Counted from the stretch's first letter, positions 54,085 to 62,283 are shown. The stretch: DNA of 64,000 bases from Fischerella sp. PCC 9431 (GCF_000447295.1 NZ_KE650771.1:1476730-1540729); one strand, 5' to 3'. Translations and numbers: made by a program. The notes: generated from the sequence alone by a model not told the origin.

Positions 54085-54725
54085 GTCAAACTCCTTGAGG
54101 TTTACTTGAGATTTTGTACAGATACATTTGACGCATCTCTACCTAAATCCCTGTTTTGAGATTTACAAAAGCCGTCTGTGAGAGTATTTTTGCTTAAAAT
54201 TCCTGTAACTCTCATAGGCTCGACTTTTCAATGAATCATTCTAAAGTGTTCAAGCCAGAAGTGGATAGATGAAACCATTAATTTATATGGATTTCAGGAT
54301 TTGTTCTTGGAAAATAGCCTTTGTTTCACTAAAAACACTGCCAAAAGTAGGAAAAAATACTTAGCAAAAACCCCTGTTCTCAGGAAAACAGGGGGAAGAA
54401 AATAATTCAAAATTCAAAATAGGGGATTGGGAATCGAGAATCTAACTGTCCCTTATCCTATCTGTATTTATCGCCTTGCACAATGCCTTCGTTGTGGGTG
54501 CGATCGCCCGTAGCGTTCTATTTTGATTTCAGTACGTTACACCGTACTTGAGGTATGAGTAATCAACTTCTTGCAAAACGCGATAAAACCGCAAAAGTTG
54601 AAGATTTTATGCGGATTTTCTGTCGAGAGGTAAAACCCTCCATATGTTTTAAGAAGTCTGAGATCTTTTGATTCACATATGACGATTAATGAAATGTCAG
54701 AATAATATGACATAAAGTTCAAGAT
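54085..54725. other. Intergenic region, no gene supported
   Basis: It holds the HU promoter, a hairpin CCCCTGTTCTC / AGGAAAACAGGGG near 54369-54393 and STRR-like AATTCAAAATTCAAAATAGG near 54404. A 61-codon frame on the minus strand directly after the XRE gene (54537-54722) has no recognisable content and was not called. Confidence 0.45.
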
Positions 54726-54953
54726 TTAAAGTTCGTCTTCGCTAAGTGGTGATTTATCAATGACTAATAAATCACCTACTTCACAATCGAGGGCTAGACA
54801 AAGTTTTTCTAAGGTATCAAGCGGAATAGATTTTGCTTTGCCATATTCGATTTTCTGAATATTCGCAAGCGACATCTCTAGTTGTCGTGCTAACGCATTC
54901 TGAGACAAGCCTTTGTCTTCTCTTAGCTGTTTAAGTTTGATCTTTACGGGCAT
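54726..54953 (-). CDS. XRE-family HTH regulator
   Basis: A 75-residue Cro/CI-type DNA-binding protein. KIKLKQLREDKGLSQNALAR, QLEMSLANIQKIEYGKAKSI, PLDTLEKLCLALDCEVGDLL is the complete XRE helix-turn-helix. Proteins this small often act as antitoxins or as autorepressors of small operons. It starts at ATG 54953; a palindromic AGTAGTATAACTTACTTATA AGTAG-like stretch lies upstream. Confidence 0.85.
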   Translation of the reverse strand: MPVKIKLKQLREDKGLSQNALARQLEMSLANIQKIEYGKAKSIPLDTLEKLCLALDCEVGDLLVIDKSPLSEDEL

Positions 54954-55042
54954 ATAGTCAATTTGCCTACTAGTAGTATAACTTACTTATAGTAGTCTAT
55001 CTAGACTATTTAAAAGGGAACAAGGAATCCTAATAATTAAAA

Positions 55043-55489
55043 TTGGAAGATGTAACAATATTTTTGTCTTTTGTGCTTTTTCCTACTAACCAGCAACTTG
55101 CTGACATTGCTGCTACTATTTATGAACAAGGAGGAGTAGTTGGCGCAGTTGGTCATGGTCTAGATCATGGTCAGACTCTAGCGATTGTATTACCTAGTAC
55201 GCTTTCAATCAGACGCGATCGCAAATGGCAAAAACTCCTCCAGTATGCTGAAAGAGTTTGGAACATTGTTGATGGTTCAGAAGAAGAACGAGTTGAGTTA
55301 GCCATCGCCAAAACTCGTGACTTTTTTGAATCTGTAGGTGTACGGACTCGTCTTTCCAATTATGGTGTGGGATTAGACACAATTCCTGTGATTGTTGAAC
55401 GTCTGGAAAAACGTGGTTATGTCGCTTTAGGCGAACACCAAGATATAAATCCTCAGACTGTCGAAAAAATTCTTACTCTGTGCGCTTAA
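55043..55489 (+). pseudogene. Chimeric remnant: DJ-1/PfpI fragment fused to YqhD-type dehydrogenase tail
   Basis: An open frame of 148 codons from TTG 55043. Residues 15-35, FPTNQQLADIAATIYEQGGV, followed by VGAVGHG, resemble the nucleophile elbow of DJ-1/PfpI proteins (usually AVCHG; here the Cys is Gly). From residue 36, LDHGQTLAIVLPSTLSIRRD, then KWQKLLQYAERVWNIVDGSE and VIVERLEKRGYVALGEHQDI match the C-terminus of the iron-dependent aldehyde reductase YqhD. The join lies in a short TCATGGTCTAGATCATGGTC repeat, suggesting recombination at HG. Neither enzyme is complete. Confidence 0.6.
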
Positions 55490-55572
55490 CACAAAATTTC
55501 AGTAGAGGCGTATATCTTTACGCCTCTATGAAACCATGCTTGACCGAAAATCATATATCATGCTAAGTTTAA

Positions 55573-55590
55573 TCAGACTAATCGGTCTGA
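55573..55590. promoter_or_regulatory. Putative TetR-family operator palindrome
   Basis: TCAGACTAATCGGTCTGA is an imperfect 18-bp palindrome, with half-sites of the kind bound by TetR-family repressors, 7 bases upstream of the TetR remnant. It could once have been that regulator's own operator. Confidence 0.5.
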
Positions 55591-55596
55591 TGATAT

Positions 55597-55725
55597 TTGA
55601 TATCTAAAGGCAAAGAAACAAAAGCAAAAATTCTCCAACAAGCAGCTGAACTGTTTAATCAACAGGGATATGCTGGTTCGTCTATTTTTTTGGAATTTAA
55701 AAGACCGAACGTTCTTAAAACATAA
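55597..55725 (+). pseudogene. TetR-family regulator, N-terminal remnant
   Basis: The frame from TTG 55597 encodes SKGKETKAKILQQAAELFNQ QGYAGSSI (two pieces), the first half of a TetR helix-turn-helix, then runs off into unrelated FLEFKRPNVLKT and stops at 55725. The DNA-recognition helix and ligand domain are missing. It ends exactly where the GST gene starts. Confidence 0.6.
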
Positions 55726-56397
55726 ATGACCATGCTCAAGTTTTACTATAATCCGCGATCGCCAATGGCACGTCGTGTATGGCGGACTTTGCTAGAAAAA
55801 GAAATCGCTTTTGAGCCAATTTTAATGAAATTAGATGGCGATCAATTACAACCAGATTATTTAGAACTAAATCCATTTCATCACATTCCCGTCATAGTTG
55901 ATGATAATTTTCGGGTGTTAGAATCACTGGCAATTTTGGATTATTTAGAAACAAAATATCCTCAACCCAAATTATTACCCCAAAATCCTAAAGCATTAGC
56001 AACTGTCAGAATGGTGCAAATGGTATCTACAAATGAACTATTGCCAAAAATGGTTTCTTTGCTTTTTGAAAAAGAAGATTCACCAAAATTTATCCAAGCA
56101 AAGCAGCATTTAGATACTGTATTCAAATTTTTGATGACGACTCTAGGTAATAACTCTTTTTTTGGTGGTGAGCAGTTAACCTTAGCAGATATTGTTGTTG
56201 GTACAGATATATCTTTATTTCCTAAATTAGGAATGAATCTTGATAATTATCCTAATTTAAATGATTGGTTTGAACGCTTAATGCAACGTCCAGCATGGCA
56301 AAAAACAGAATTGAGTCAAGAAGAATTTGAACAGTTTAAACGAGTTTTGGTGAAGTTAAGACAGCGTGAAATGGCTCGTGCAAATCATTCACAGTAG
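55726..56397 (+). CDS. Glutathione S-transferase family protein
   Basis: A 223-residue protein. The thioredoxin-like N-terminal domain reads MLKFYYNPRSPMARRVWRTL with NPFHHIPVIVDDNFRVLESL AILDYLE (two pieces); the conserved cis-Pro and Glu/Ser glutathione residues are present in VPVIVDD..LES-like order. The helical domain has LTLADIVVGTDISLFPKLGM. The second Met (MLKFYY) may be the true start. Detoxification is a family-level inference. It follows a TetR remnant that may once have controlled it. Confidence 0.85.
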   Translation: MTMLKFYYNPRSPMARRVWRTLLEKEIAFEPILMKLDGDQLQPDYLELNPFHHIPVIVDDNFRVLESLAILDYLETKYPQPKLLPQNPKALATVRMVQMVSTNELLPKMVSLLFEKEDSPKFIQAKQHLDTVFKFLMTTLGNNSFFGGEQLTLADIVVGTDISLFPKLGMNLDNYPNLNDWFERLMQRPAWQKTELSQEEFEQFKRVLVKLRQREMARANHSQ

Positions 56398-56430
56398 AGA
56401 AGAACTATGTCAAAATAAAATACTAAAACA

Positions 56431-56499
56431 TTGGTGATCGCCTGTTCTTCAGGTAGCTTTAAAGGTGCTTTTGCTCATGGTGTGTTGAGTTACTTTTAA
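56431..56499 (+). pseudogene. Possible patatin-like phospholipase remnant
   Basis: A 22-residue frame VIACSSGSFKGAFAHGVLSY F (two pieces) recalls the oxyanion loop of patatin-like lipases (GGGxKGxFxxGVL), then stops. No nucleophile or remaining domain follows. Weak evidence. Confidence 0.25.
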
Positions 56500-56748
56500 A
56501 ATTACGAATTCACAGTTATTGTACTTAATGATTTTAGAAATGTGAAGAACAAAATATACGCACTTGTACAAAAACTAGCTAATTGTTCAGGTATTCTTAG
56601 CTTTTAGTTTGGGTGAAGCATACACGAGTGCGATCGCACTGAGAAAATCTCTGTGGTTATAGCTATCACGCCTACCTGATGACGGTGAATCATCTATGAT
56701 TGTTGATATACAAAACTTACAGTAAATTATCTTTTTAAAAATTCGACT

Positions 56749-58062
56749 ATGGAAAAACAACCAATCACAGTCATAGGAGGTGGACTCGCGGGAACAGAAG
56801 CAGCTTGGCAAATCGCCCAAGCGGGAGTACCAGTAATCCTATATGAGATGCGTCCCCAACGCTTTAGTCCTGCTCACCACACAGAACACTTAGCGGAATT
56901 AGTTTGTAGCAATTCGTTTGGTGCAATGGCGAGCGATCGCGCAACTGGTTTGTTACATGAAGAATTACGCCAACTAAATTCAATAGTAATTGGCAAAGCC
57001 GATGAACACCAAGTTCCTGCTGGAGGTGCGCTAGCAGTTGATCGGGGACAATTTAGCCAAGACTTGACACAAACTCTGGCTCAACATCCTTTAATTGAAT
57101 TGCGTCGAGAGGAAATACGTGCTATTCCGGAAGGAATTGTTGTTTTAGCAACAGGGCCTTTAACCAGTCCCGACTTAGCCGAAGACTTGCGCCGCTTTAC
57201 GGGGATGGAATATCTTAGCTTTTTCGATGCTGCTAGTCCGATTGTTGTGGGTGAAACCATCAATCATGATATTGCTTTTCTCGCCTCTCGCTACGACAAA
57301 GGCGAAGCAGCTTATCTCAACTGTCCGATGAACAAAGAGCAATATCTCCAGTTTTGGCAAGAATTGCGTAACGCCGAACAAACAGAATTAAAGGACTTTG
57401 AGCGAGAAACAGCGAAATTTTTTGAAGCTTGTCTACCCATTGAAGAACTCGCACAGCGAGGAGAAGATACAATGCGCTACGGGCCTTTAAAGCCAGTAGG
57501 ATTGACAGATAGTCGCACAGGTGAACGATCCTATGCTATTGTGCAGCTACGACAAGAAGACAAAGCCGGACAACTTTGGAATATGGTTGGATTCCAAACT
57601 AACTTGCGCTGGGGTGAGCAAAAACGTGTCTTCCGCATGATTCCCGGCTTAGAAAATGCCGAGTTTGTGCGGTTGGGAGTCATGCACCGTAACACCTTTA
57701 TTAATGCTCCCCAACTCATGCTATCCAGCTTACAATTCAAAAATCGTCCAACTTTATTAGGTGCTGGACAGTTAATTGGTACTGAAGGCTACACTGCTGC
57801 TGCTGCTGATGGATGGTTAGCTGGTACAAACGCCGCACGTATCGCGTTAGGAAAAGAAGCATTAACTCTACCACCAACAACAATGATGGGAGCGCTGTTT
57901 GAGTTTATCAGTTCAGCTTCACCCAAACATTTTCAACCCATGCCACCCAACTTTGGTATTTTGCCCGAATTAGGAGAAAAAATCAAAAATAAACAAGAGC
58001 GATACGGACGTTATCGCGATCGCGCCTTGTCTGACCTCAAAAGTTTTATTGATCATAAGTAG
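56749..58062 (+). CDS. trmFO: tRNA (uracil-5-)-methyltransferase TrmFO
   Basis: A 437-residue folate/FAD-dependent enzyme that methylates U54 of t[23 protein letters not shown] is the FAD motif. [31 protein letters not shown] (two pieces), [13 protein letters not shown] and [18 protein letters not shown] are TrmFO signatures, with [20 protein letters not shown] and [20 protein letters not shown] at the end. The length is full. Confidence 0.94.
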   Translation: MEKQPITVIGGGLAGTEAAWQIAQAGVPVILYEMRPQRFSPAHHTEHLAELVCSNSFGAMASDRATGLLHEELRQLNSIVIGKADEHQVPAGGALAVDRGQFSQDLTQTLAQHPLIELRREEIRAIPEGIVVLATGPLTSPDLAEDLRRFTGMEYLSFFDAASPIVVGETINHDIAFLASRYDKGEAAYLNCPMNKEQYLQFWQELRNAEQTELKDFERETAKFFEACLPIEELAQRGEDTMRYGPLKPVGLTDSRTGERSYAIVQLRQEDKAGQLWNMVGFQTNLRWGEQKRVFRMIPGLENAEFVRLGVMHRNTFINAPQLMLSSLQFKNRPTLLGAGQLIGTEGYTAAAADGWLAGTNAARIALGKEALTLPPTTMMGALFEFISSASPKHFQPMPPNFGILPELGEKIKNKQERYGRYRDRALSDLKSFIDHK

Positions 58063-58133
58063 AGACGCGATGTTCCTCGCGTCTGTACATTAGTGGTTTG
58101 TTTTTTGGAACTATCAACCACCAACTACAAATA

Positions 58134-58460
58134 CTAATTACCTGATCTTTTTTGGTCTTGAATCGATTCTTCTTTGGTAATTGCTAACCCATGTATACCA
58201 ATGGCTGCGATCGTCGCGCCGATAAAACCCCAAGTACCATTAGTAAAAGCGTTCATGCGATGAACCATACTCCGATGATAGGCTAATTCTAATTGTCTAT
58301 CATTTGCATTTGTTCTTCTTTGCCTTGCTAATTGATCGACATACCTTTCGGTTCTTTCCATCGTTGCATAATCAGTATTGTATGCGTATATCGATGTTGC
58401 TACTACCATTAAGCCTGGAAAAACCAGAGCAATCAAAAGAATGGCTCTGCCTATACTCAT
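58134..58460 (-). CDS. Small membrane protein of unknown function
   Basis: A 108-residue protein with an N-terminal helix GRAILLIALVFPGLMVVATS, a charged middle (YVDQLARQRRTNANDRQLEL) and a second hydrophobic stretch (WGFIGATIAAIGIHGLAI). It starts at ATG 58460 after a GAGGTTTCT site. No family recognised. Confidence 0.5.
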   Translation of the reverse strand: MSIGRAILLIALVFPGLMVVATSIYAYNTDYATMERTERYVDQLARQRRTNANDRQLELAYHRSMVHRMNAFTNGTWGFIGATIAAIGIHGLAITKEESIQDQKRSGN

Positions 58461-58499
58461 AGAAACCTCGTATTAACTTGAGAAATCCTCTAGCTTGAA

Positions 58500-58575
58500 A
58501 ATGGGTGTGGGGAAAGAGGATCGGGGAAAGGGGATCAGGGAAAAGGGATCAGGGAAAGGGGATTGGGGAATAGAT
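58500..58575. repeat. Short tandem repeats GGGGATC/GGGAAAG
   Basis: GGAAAGGGGATCAGGGAAAA-type heptamers. The gap 58461-58854 also has two GATTTTCCCGTGA repeats at about 58591 and 58670 and the hairpin below; no gene. Confidence 0.75.
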
Positions 58576-58729
58576 TTTCATCTCCGTGTGATTTTCCCGT
58601 GAGAGGATAGCTTGAAAATAGAGTGTAGAGGTGTGGGAAAAGTCATAATTTTTATGCACAGGTTGTGGGATTTTCCCGTGATTGACTTTTTGAAGATGAG
58701 GAATAGATCACAATATAAGAACTAGAGCT

Positions 58730-58812
58730 TCTAATAAAACCGACTGAAGAAGGCTGGGTGTGAGGTACAGAGGTAGATTTAGTAGCTCACCTCTATCCTG
58801 ATACACCCAGTC
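58730..58812 (-). terminator. Long hairpin at the 3' end of the ThrRS-like gene
   Basis: ACACCCAG and CTGGGTGT form the outer stem and AGAGGT / ACCTCT an inner one, followed on the minus strand by TTTTATTAG. It lies about 40 bp past the ThrRS-like stop and may end that transcript; the gap before the U-run makes it non-canonical. Confidence 0.45.
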
Positions 58813-58854
58813 AAAGTAGTTGTGTTTATTTGCGTCTAGTTACTTATCTTTAAA

Positions 58855-59463
58855 TTAATGCTGGCATAGCTGGAAGTTTGCTTCAGTGTGTAGCGAACAA
58901 AATTCAACTTCTAACTCAGCAAGTGGAATTTCCTCTTGTCGAGCAATTCCCAAACGACGCAAGTTGAGAGATTGATTCATTGCTTCTTTTTCCCCAACCA
59001 CAGCAATCAGTGGAATCTTGCGTGCAGACAGTTCTCGAATCTTTTTGGCAATCGTGCGATCGCTCACATACAATTCTACTCTCGCGCCAATTTGTTTTAA
59101 CTTTCTGAAAATCATTTCTGCCCAATCCGCCGATTTTTCAGAAACTGAAGCTACAGCTATTTGCGCTGGACAGGACATCGGTTTCAATGCATAATCTGAT
59201 TCTTCTTCAGCATCCGCACTACCCACAATAAACATGTTTTTACGGAACTTGTGCCAGTGTCCAGAAAGTTCCCAAAGTGACCGATTCAATGCTACTGGCG
59301 ATCGCACTTCCTCAAAGCCATGATCTTGGTAGATCTGTCGCATAAAGTCTTCAATCAGCCGTAACAACTTTAACCCTATGGGATGCCAAAAAATCATCCC
59401 CGGACTATGTTCTTCAAAGTGAAATAGATCCATTACTTTTGCTAGTTCGCGATGATCAGACAT
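58855..59463 (-). CDS. Miniature threonyl-tRNA-synthetase-like protein
   Basis: A 202-residue protein matching two separated parts of ThrRS. Residues 3-95 match the start of the catalytic core: DHRELAKVMDLFHFEEHSPG, motif 1 FWHPIGLKLLRLIEDFMRQI with GFEEVRSP, SLWELSGHWHKFRKNMF, and YALKPMSCP, retaining the zinc Cys. Residues 96-195 match the anticodon-binding domain: ASVSEKSADWAEMIFRKLKQ IGARVEL, KKIRELSARKIPLIAVVGEK. Motifs 2 and 3 and the two zinc His are missing, so it should not aminoacylate. AGGAGA precedes ATG 59463. It is preceded by two Thr leader attenuators. Confidence 0.8.
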   Translation of the reverse strand: MSDHRELAKVMDLFHFEEHSPGMIFWHPIGLKLLRLIEDFMRQIYQDHGFEEVRSPVALNRSLWELSGHWHKFRKNMFIVGSADAEEESDYALKPMSCPAQIAVASVSEKSADWAEMIFRKLKQIGARVELYVSDRTIAKKIRELSARKIPLIAVVGEKEAMNQSLNLRRLGIARQEEIPLAELEVEFCSLHTEANFQLCQH

Positions 59464-59496
59464 GGTTGTATCTCCTGTAAATCAATGTTTTTGGCT

Positions 59497-59530
59497 AATA
59501 AAAAACCCCTCCAGGTCAACCTAGAGGGGT
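59497..59530 (-). terminator. Attenuator terminator 2
   Basis: On the minus strand ACCCCTCTAGGTT pairs with ACCTGGAGGGGT, followed by TTTTTTATT. The 3' arm resembles the CCTGGAGGGA at the end of leader 2, so those two can compete for the same ACCCCTC. It lies 34 bp before the ThrRS-like start. Confidence 0.8.
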
Positions 59531-59562
59531 GATTGAGTCTCGATCGCACACAGCATCTATCC

Positions 59563-59628
59563 TCACGTCCCTCCAGGCGCGATGGTTGTGGTAGTGGTAG
59601 TGAGGTGAATAAACCGACAAATAAACAT
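59563..59628 (-). CDS. Threonine leader peptide 2
   Basis: A 21-codon frame from ATG 59628: nine residues MFICRFIHL, then six Thr, then IAPGGT and TGA at 59563. AGGA lies 9 bases upstream. The six consecutive Thr codons are ACT ACC ACT ACC ACA ACC. The Gly-Gly codons GGA GGG are part of the antiterminator arm. Too short to be found by ordinary gene calling; I infer a regulatory leader rather than a functional product. Confidence 0.75.
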   Translation of the reverse strand: MFICRFIHLTTTTTTIAPGGT

Positions 59629-59652
59629 TTGTTTTTTCCTAATTTGAATGGC

Positions 59653-59692
59653 AATAAAAACTCAAAACCCTCCTGGGTATTACCTGGAGGGT
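59653..59692 (-). terminator. Attenuator terminator 1
   Basis: On the minus strand ACCCTCC pairs with GGAGGGT across AGGTAATACCCA, followed by TTTGAGTTTTTATT. The 3' arm CAGGAGGGTTTTGAG nearly repeats the CAGGAGGGTTGTGAG at the end of leader 1, the mark of mutually exclusive terminator and antiterminator pairing. Confidence 0.8.
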
Positions 59693-59731
59693 AGATGGAG
59701 TGCTATCGAATTTCAGAGCCACGCGATCGCC

Positions 59732-59791
59732 TCACAACCCTCCTGAGTTGATAGTAGTGGTGGTAGTTGTTCGGCGGACGTTTACTTGCAT
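59732..59791 (-). CDS. Threonine leader peptide 1
   Basis: A 19-codon frame, ATG 59791 to TGA 59732, reading MQVNVRRTTTTTTINSGGL. The six Thr codons are ACA ACT ACC ACC ACT ACT. It ends, as does leader 2, with Ile-x-x-Gly-Gly-x-stop, and the Gly codons GGA GGG can pair with the terminator's 5' arm. It starts about 30 bases past the likely transcription start. Confidence 0.75.
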   Translation of the reverse strand: MQVNVRRTTTTTTINSGGL

Positions 59792-59829
59792 GGCGATTTC
59801 AAAACCTTAAATATTACCGATTTAATTCC

Positions 59830-59857
59830 ATTAAAACAAATTTCTGCTGAGTGTCAA
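59830..59857 (-). promoter_or_regulatory. Promoter of the leader / ThrRS-like transcript
   Basis: On the minus strand TTGACA (59852-59857) and TTTAAT (59830-59835) are 16 bp apart. A consensus -35 with a 5-of-6 -10 predicts a start near 59823, about 30 bases before leader 1. It overlaps the 5' region of the divergent M23 gene. Confidence 0.65.
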
Positions 59858-59955
59858 GTTGTTCAAATTCTCGATTCTCCACAAGTTATACCCAAGGAAA
59901 TTTTGGGAACACTACTCATGATGTTTTGAGCGATCGCCTGTCTCTATCTAACAAC

Positions 59956-61152
59956 ATGAGAGTGCTATTTCTAGAAAAAAAGAGAATTTATGATTGTATT
60001 TATCTTGCATTTTTATTAATTTTATGCATACTGCTAACATTGCCAGCTAACGCAGTACCAACAACATCTGATGCAATTATAAATTTGCGACAACAGCAGC
60101 AGCAAATTAACCAACAGCATCAAAGTGTAAAACAAGAACGCGATCGCTTAACCAATTTACAACAAGCAGCTCAAGAAAGACTCAATGGTTTACAGCAAAA
60201 CCTCAAAACTACTGACACGCAAATTCAAGATAGTGAATTCCGCCTCAAACTAGCAACAGAACGTTTGCAGCAACTACAAGCAGATTTAGCAACCAAAGAA
60301 CTGGCTTATCAACAACAACAAGCAGCGACAATTGCTCGATTACGCTTTCTGCAACGTTCGCCAGTTAGTCAAGGTTGGGCGGTTTTGCTGCAAAGTTCAG
60401 ATCTCAGCGATTTTATGAGTCATCGTCGTTATCTGAAGTTACTTTATCAAGCAGACCAAAAAATTTTAGCTCAACTTACAACCCAAGCCAACGAAATCAA
60501 CAACCAAAAAATAGCAGTAGAACAGCAAAAAAACGAAATAGCGTTGATGAGACAGCAATTGCTTGCCCAAAAAGCCGATTATCAAACCCAAGCAGATTTG
60601 CAGCAAGAATTAATCGGGCGTCTCAATAGCGATCGCTTGGCATTAGAAGCAGCACAAACCCAGTTAGAGAAAGACTCCCAGGCGATTACAACTTTAATTC
60701 AGCAAAAGGTTGCACAAGCAGAAGCAAGAGCCAAGACAAACAGTCGCAACAGCGTGATTATTCGTGGTACAGGGATGTTTGCGTATCCTAGTGATGCACC
60801 TACCAGTAGTCCCTTTGGTTGGCGGATGCATCCAATTCTCGGTTATCGCCGCTTTCACGCAGGTCAAGATTTTGCTGCCAGTTACGGCAGTACAATTAGA
60901 GCAGCAGATTCAGGCACTGTGATTTTTGCTGGTTGGTACGGTGGTTATGGTAAAGCTGTAATTATTGACCACGGTAACGGTATAACCACACTCTACGGAC
61001 ATACTAGCGAATTGTATATTTCCGAAGGGCAAACAGTCAAACGCGGACAAGCGATCGCCGCAGTTGGTTCCACGGGTTTATCTACAGGGCCTCACCTCCA
61101 CTTTGAAGTCCGCAAAAATGGTACGCCAGTAGATCCGATGCATTATCTTTGA
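59956..61152 (+). CDS. Secreted M23 peptidase with coiled coil (EnvC/NlpD-like)
   Basis: A 398-residue protein with a signal sequence near IYLAFLLILCILLTLPANAV. Long coiled coils follow (residues about 40-250, rich in LQQNLKTTDTQIQDSEFRLK). The C-terminal M23 domain has GYRRFHAGQDFAASYGSTIR (first His and Asp zinc ligands) and GPHLHFEVRKNG (HxH). All four ligands are present, so it could be an active peptidoglycan endopeptidase. A longer frame from 59851 lacks a signal at its start; ATG 59956 is used. Confidence 0.85.
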   Translation: MRVLFLEKKRIYDCIYLAFLLILCILLTLPANAVPTTSDAIINLRQQQQQINQQHQSVKQERDRLTNLQQAAQERLNGLQQNLKTTDTQIQDSEFRLKLATERLQQLQADLATKELAYQQQQAATIARLRFLQRSPVSQGWAVLLQSSDLSDFMSHRRYLKLLYQADQKILAQLTTQANEINNQKIAVEQQKNEIALMRQQLLAQKADYQTQADLQQELIGRLNSDRLALEAAQTQLEKDSQAITTLIQQKVAQAEARAKTNSRNSVIIRGTGMFAYPSDAPTSSPFGWRMHPILGYRRFHAGQDFAASYGSTIRAADSGTVIFAGWYGGYGKAVIIDHGNGITTLYGHTSELYISEGQTVKRGQAIAAVGSTGLSTGPHLHFEVRKNGTPVDPMHYL

Positions 61153-61202
61153 CACAAATCAAGCGATCGCCCATAATCTCAGCTAAAAAGCTGTATTTCC
61201 TC

Positions 61203-61271
61203 TTTGTGTCTTAGTGTCTTGGTGTTTCAAATACTCTTTTTTCACCACCAAGACACTAAGACACCAAGAAA
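61203..61271. repeat. Long inverted repeat after the M23 gene
   Basis: TTGTGTCTTAGTGTCTTGGT at 61204 and CACCAAGACACTAAGACACC at about 61247 form a nearly perfect long stem around a 19-base loop. Such GTGTCTTAGTGTC-type palindromes recur in cyanobacterial intergenic DNA. It may also act as a terminator. Confidence 0.65.
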
Positions 61272-61378
61272 TTTTCATTTTACAAATTTACACTTTGAAA
61301 GGACTGGTGCTTGCTAATCCAACCCTAGCAATTTTTTCTCCAACGTGGTAGAGAATAGTAGTACAGAAAAACTACGTA

Positions 61379-62254
61379 ATGACCAGAATCCCTTTTGACC
61401 AATTATCTAAGCAATTTCTCGAAGAATTCCTGACTCCTCTTGGCAAAGTAGAGAGAAGTTTAGAGGTTCCTGGAGAGTCACGTTTTGTTGATATCTGGTT
61501 TGTCCCTTCCTCACAGCCTGCGACTAATCCTGTAGACTTGGGTTTATTGGGTAGAATGGCTACTACTCCCTGTTTTATCGAACCGTTCCGCAACCAACCC
61601 ACACCAACAGAAATCCGAAATTGCTTACTGAAATTATTTCTGGTACACGCTGACTCTCAGCGCAAAGTCAAGCGAGAAGAACAACGTAACATTCCTGAAA
61701 CTGAACTTCCACAATTGTGGATTCTTGCATCTTCCGCCTCATATTCCCTAATCAACGGATTTGGTGGCAAAGTACGTGATAGTTGGTTAGAAGGAGTTTA
61801 CTTTTTACCAGATTATTTGAAGATGGTAATTATTGCTATCAACCAGTTACCTCGTAATCAGGAAACACTCTGGTTGAGAATTTTGGGTAAAGGTGCTGTA
61901 CAAAAACAAGCAATTGATGAGGTGATTGCTTTACCTAACAATGATCCTCGGCGTTCCACAGCATTAAGGCTACTGGCAGACTGGAAGATTACCATAGAGA
62001 TAAGCACAGATCAAGATGAAGAAGACCGGGAGTTGATTATGACATTGTCGCAAGCTTATTTAAAATGGGAAGAACAGACAGAACGCCGAGGACAACGCCT
62101 TGTAGTGGAAAATTTGCTCAAGGCGCGTTTTGGGGAACTCAATGATCAACTTGCTGCGATTATCCCAGCTTTGCTAGAGTTACCACCGGAGGAATATACT
62201 CGTTTGCTGTTGCAATTGTCGCAGGAAGAGTTATTAACTCGGTTTCAGCGTTAA
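61379..62254 (+). CDS. Rpn-like / DUF4351 protein
   Basis: A 291-residue protein. The start MTRIPFDQLSKQFLEEFLTP with FVDIWFVPSSQP resembles the Rpn/PD-(D/E)XK transposase-like nuclease family, but the E-x-K catalytic residues are not obvious here. The C-terminus LVVENLLKARFGELNDQLAA IIPALLELPPEEYTRLLLQL (two pieces) is a DUF4351-type helical domain. Function unknown. The start ATG 61379 follows ACTACGTA with no strong Shine-Dalgarno. Confidence 0.65.
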   Translation: MTRIPFDQLSKQFLEEFLTPLGKVERSLEVPGESRFVDIWFVPSSQPATNPVDLGLLGRMATTPCFIEPFRNQPTPTEIRNCLLKLFLVHADSQRKVKREEQRNIPETELPQLWILASSASYSLINGFGGKVRDSWLEGVYFLPDYLKMVIIAINQLPRNQETLWLRILGKGAVQKQAIDEVIALPNNDPRRSTALRLLADWKITIEISTDQDEEDRELIMTLSQAYLKWEEQTERRGQRLVVENLLKARFGELNDQLAAIIPALLELPPEEYTRLLLQLSQEELLTRFQR

Positions 62255-62283
62255 AAGAACTAATACATATACATTGCAGAAGT

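Noticed and set aside
54537-54722. 61-codon minus-strand frame directly after the XRE gene, possibly coupled
   Set aside because: Composition does not look like a protein and nothing in it is recognised; the adjacency alone is not enough.
59442-59654. 70-codon minus-strand frame covering the second attenuator
   Set aside because: It runs through both terminator arms and leader 2 in another frame; the leader/terminator reading explains the sequence better.
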